Shown: positions 48,554-48,722 of the stretch, one piece after another
Position numbering within the stretch: the first letter of the stretch is position 1
How the letters are laid out: the number at the start of each line of letters is the position of its first letter
IMG/VR virus record: IMGVR_UViG_3300028392_000097
Coordinates: 1-48,722 of that record
Strand: one strand, 5' to 3'
DNA from: a virus
DNA: 48,722 nt
Translations under genes and position numbers: made by a program
Notes under the pieces: model-generated
What the model was told of the DNA's origin: nothing
The model's database searches: none
The model's input: only the letters and a program-made list of their open reading frames with translations

Positions 48554-48579
48554 GGGGGCCTTGCGCCCCCTTTTCTTTT
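48554..48579 (+). terminator. Rho-independent terminator after major capsid gene
   Basis: GGGGGC (48554-48559) pairs with GCCCCC (48565-48570), loop CTTGC, followed by TTTTCTTTT (48571-48579). It would limit readthrough from the capsid genes into the next gene. Confidence 0.9.
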
Positions 48580-48678
48580 GATGTATATTAGAACCATTCC
48601 GGGCTTTCCGGTGTATCAAACAGTCCCGGCTGATGACATACCAATTGATACACTTAACTTGTATGTAAGGAGATCCTC

Positions 48679-48722
48679 ATGGGATTCGCAACTCACCTAG
48701 GCCCTTGGTTATTGGGCACTGT
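48679..48722 (+). CDS. Start of structural gene, cut by window end
   Basis: ATG 48679 with AAGGAG 6 nt upstream; the visible peptide is MGFATHLGPWLLGT and continues out of the window. Similar 'MGFATHLGPWLLGTVK' openings belong to small head or adaptor proteins following the capsid gene in aquatic phages, as far as I recall. Only 14 residues are visible, so function cannot be assigned. Confidence 0.6.
   Translation, partial: MGFATHLGPWLLGT

Noticed and set aside
48581-48700. 39-aa ORF after the capsid terminator
   Set aside because: It begins directly after the T-tract without a ribosome binding site and overlaps the start of the better supported next gene.
1-48722. Temperate lifestyle
   Set aside because: No integrase, excisionase, CI-type repressor or attachment-site-like repeat was seen. 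The HTH and RHH-like proteins alone do not show lysogeny, and a missing part of the genome could still change this.
1-48722. tRNA or other structural RNA genes
   Set aside because: I looked for cloverleaf-like arms in the larger gaps (37.34-38.27 and 39.42-39.96 kb) and found only simple hairpins and repeats. A covariance-model search would be needed to exclude them.

Overview
This window looks like most of the genome of an uncultured, strictly lytic-looking tailed phage, probably a podovirus (short tail). The grounds are a large terminase, a P22-type portal with a long Gln-rich tail, a Mu gpT-like major capsid protein, several very large Gly/Ala-rich or multi-domain proteins of the kind ejected from podoviral virions, and no recognisable tape measure, major tail tube or sheath gene. 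I see no integrase, excisionase or CI-type repressor, and by eye no tRNA gene or CRISPR array. Protein style (the TerL/portal/GroES-like/capsid order) resembles phages from aquatic metagenomes. The host cannot be read from the sequence.

Layout. Both ends of the window lie inside plus-strand late genes: the first gene is probably cut at its 5' end and the last at its 3' end. In a circular or permuted genome the right end would run, through a missing stretch, back to the left end. Plus strand, 39963-48722: small terminase, TerL, portal, a 63-aa protein, a GroES-like protein, a scaffold-like protein, two structural proteins, the major capsid protein, a strong terminator and the start of another structural gene. 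Plus strand, 1-17687: a lysis module (coiled-coil protein with a candidate -1 frameshift membrane extension, holin, M15 endolysin with an embedded out-of-frame ORF), then a probable tail hub/nozzle protein, five further structural proteins and a 2351-aa ejected protein carrying an HExxH motif.

Minus strand, 39352-17724: the early and replication genes, read leftwards. From the divergent region: small unknowns; a 0.93-kb non-coding block at 37.34-38.27 kb with two DnaA-like boxes, an AT-rich hairpin and repeats (candidate origin); an HNH-like protein; a MoxR ATPase / VWA-metallopeptidase / DUF3150-like module; a VRR-NUC nuclease; family A DNA polymerase with 3'-5' exonuclease; a Cas4-like Fe-S nuclease; a long chain of small genes joined by ATGA overlaps; HNH endonuclease; SNF2-type helicase; a single-stranded-DNA-binding protein candidate; an HTH protein; and a 947-aa primase-polymerase/helicase. 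The convergent ends meet at a hairpin terminator at 17.69 kb.

The main undescribed feature is a family of eight near-identical palindromes, consensus half-site ATCGACA-N3-TGTCGAT with GGAA/TTCC-type flanks (29 bp overall). They are confined to 30.0-39.4 kb, and most sit 18-61 nt upstream of minus-strand start codons. They look like a phage-wide operator, stoperator or RNA-processing network over the early genes. A 49-aa ribbon-helix-helix-like protein (33107-33256) and a 75-aa HTH protein (20811-21038) are candidate binders. Four sigma70-like minus-strand promoters, three of them sharing a CTTGACAAAGTCTAG-type -35 region, add a second layer of regulation.
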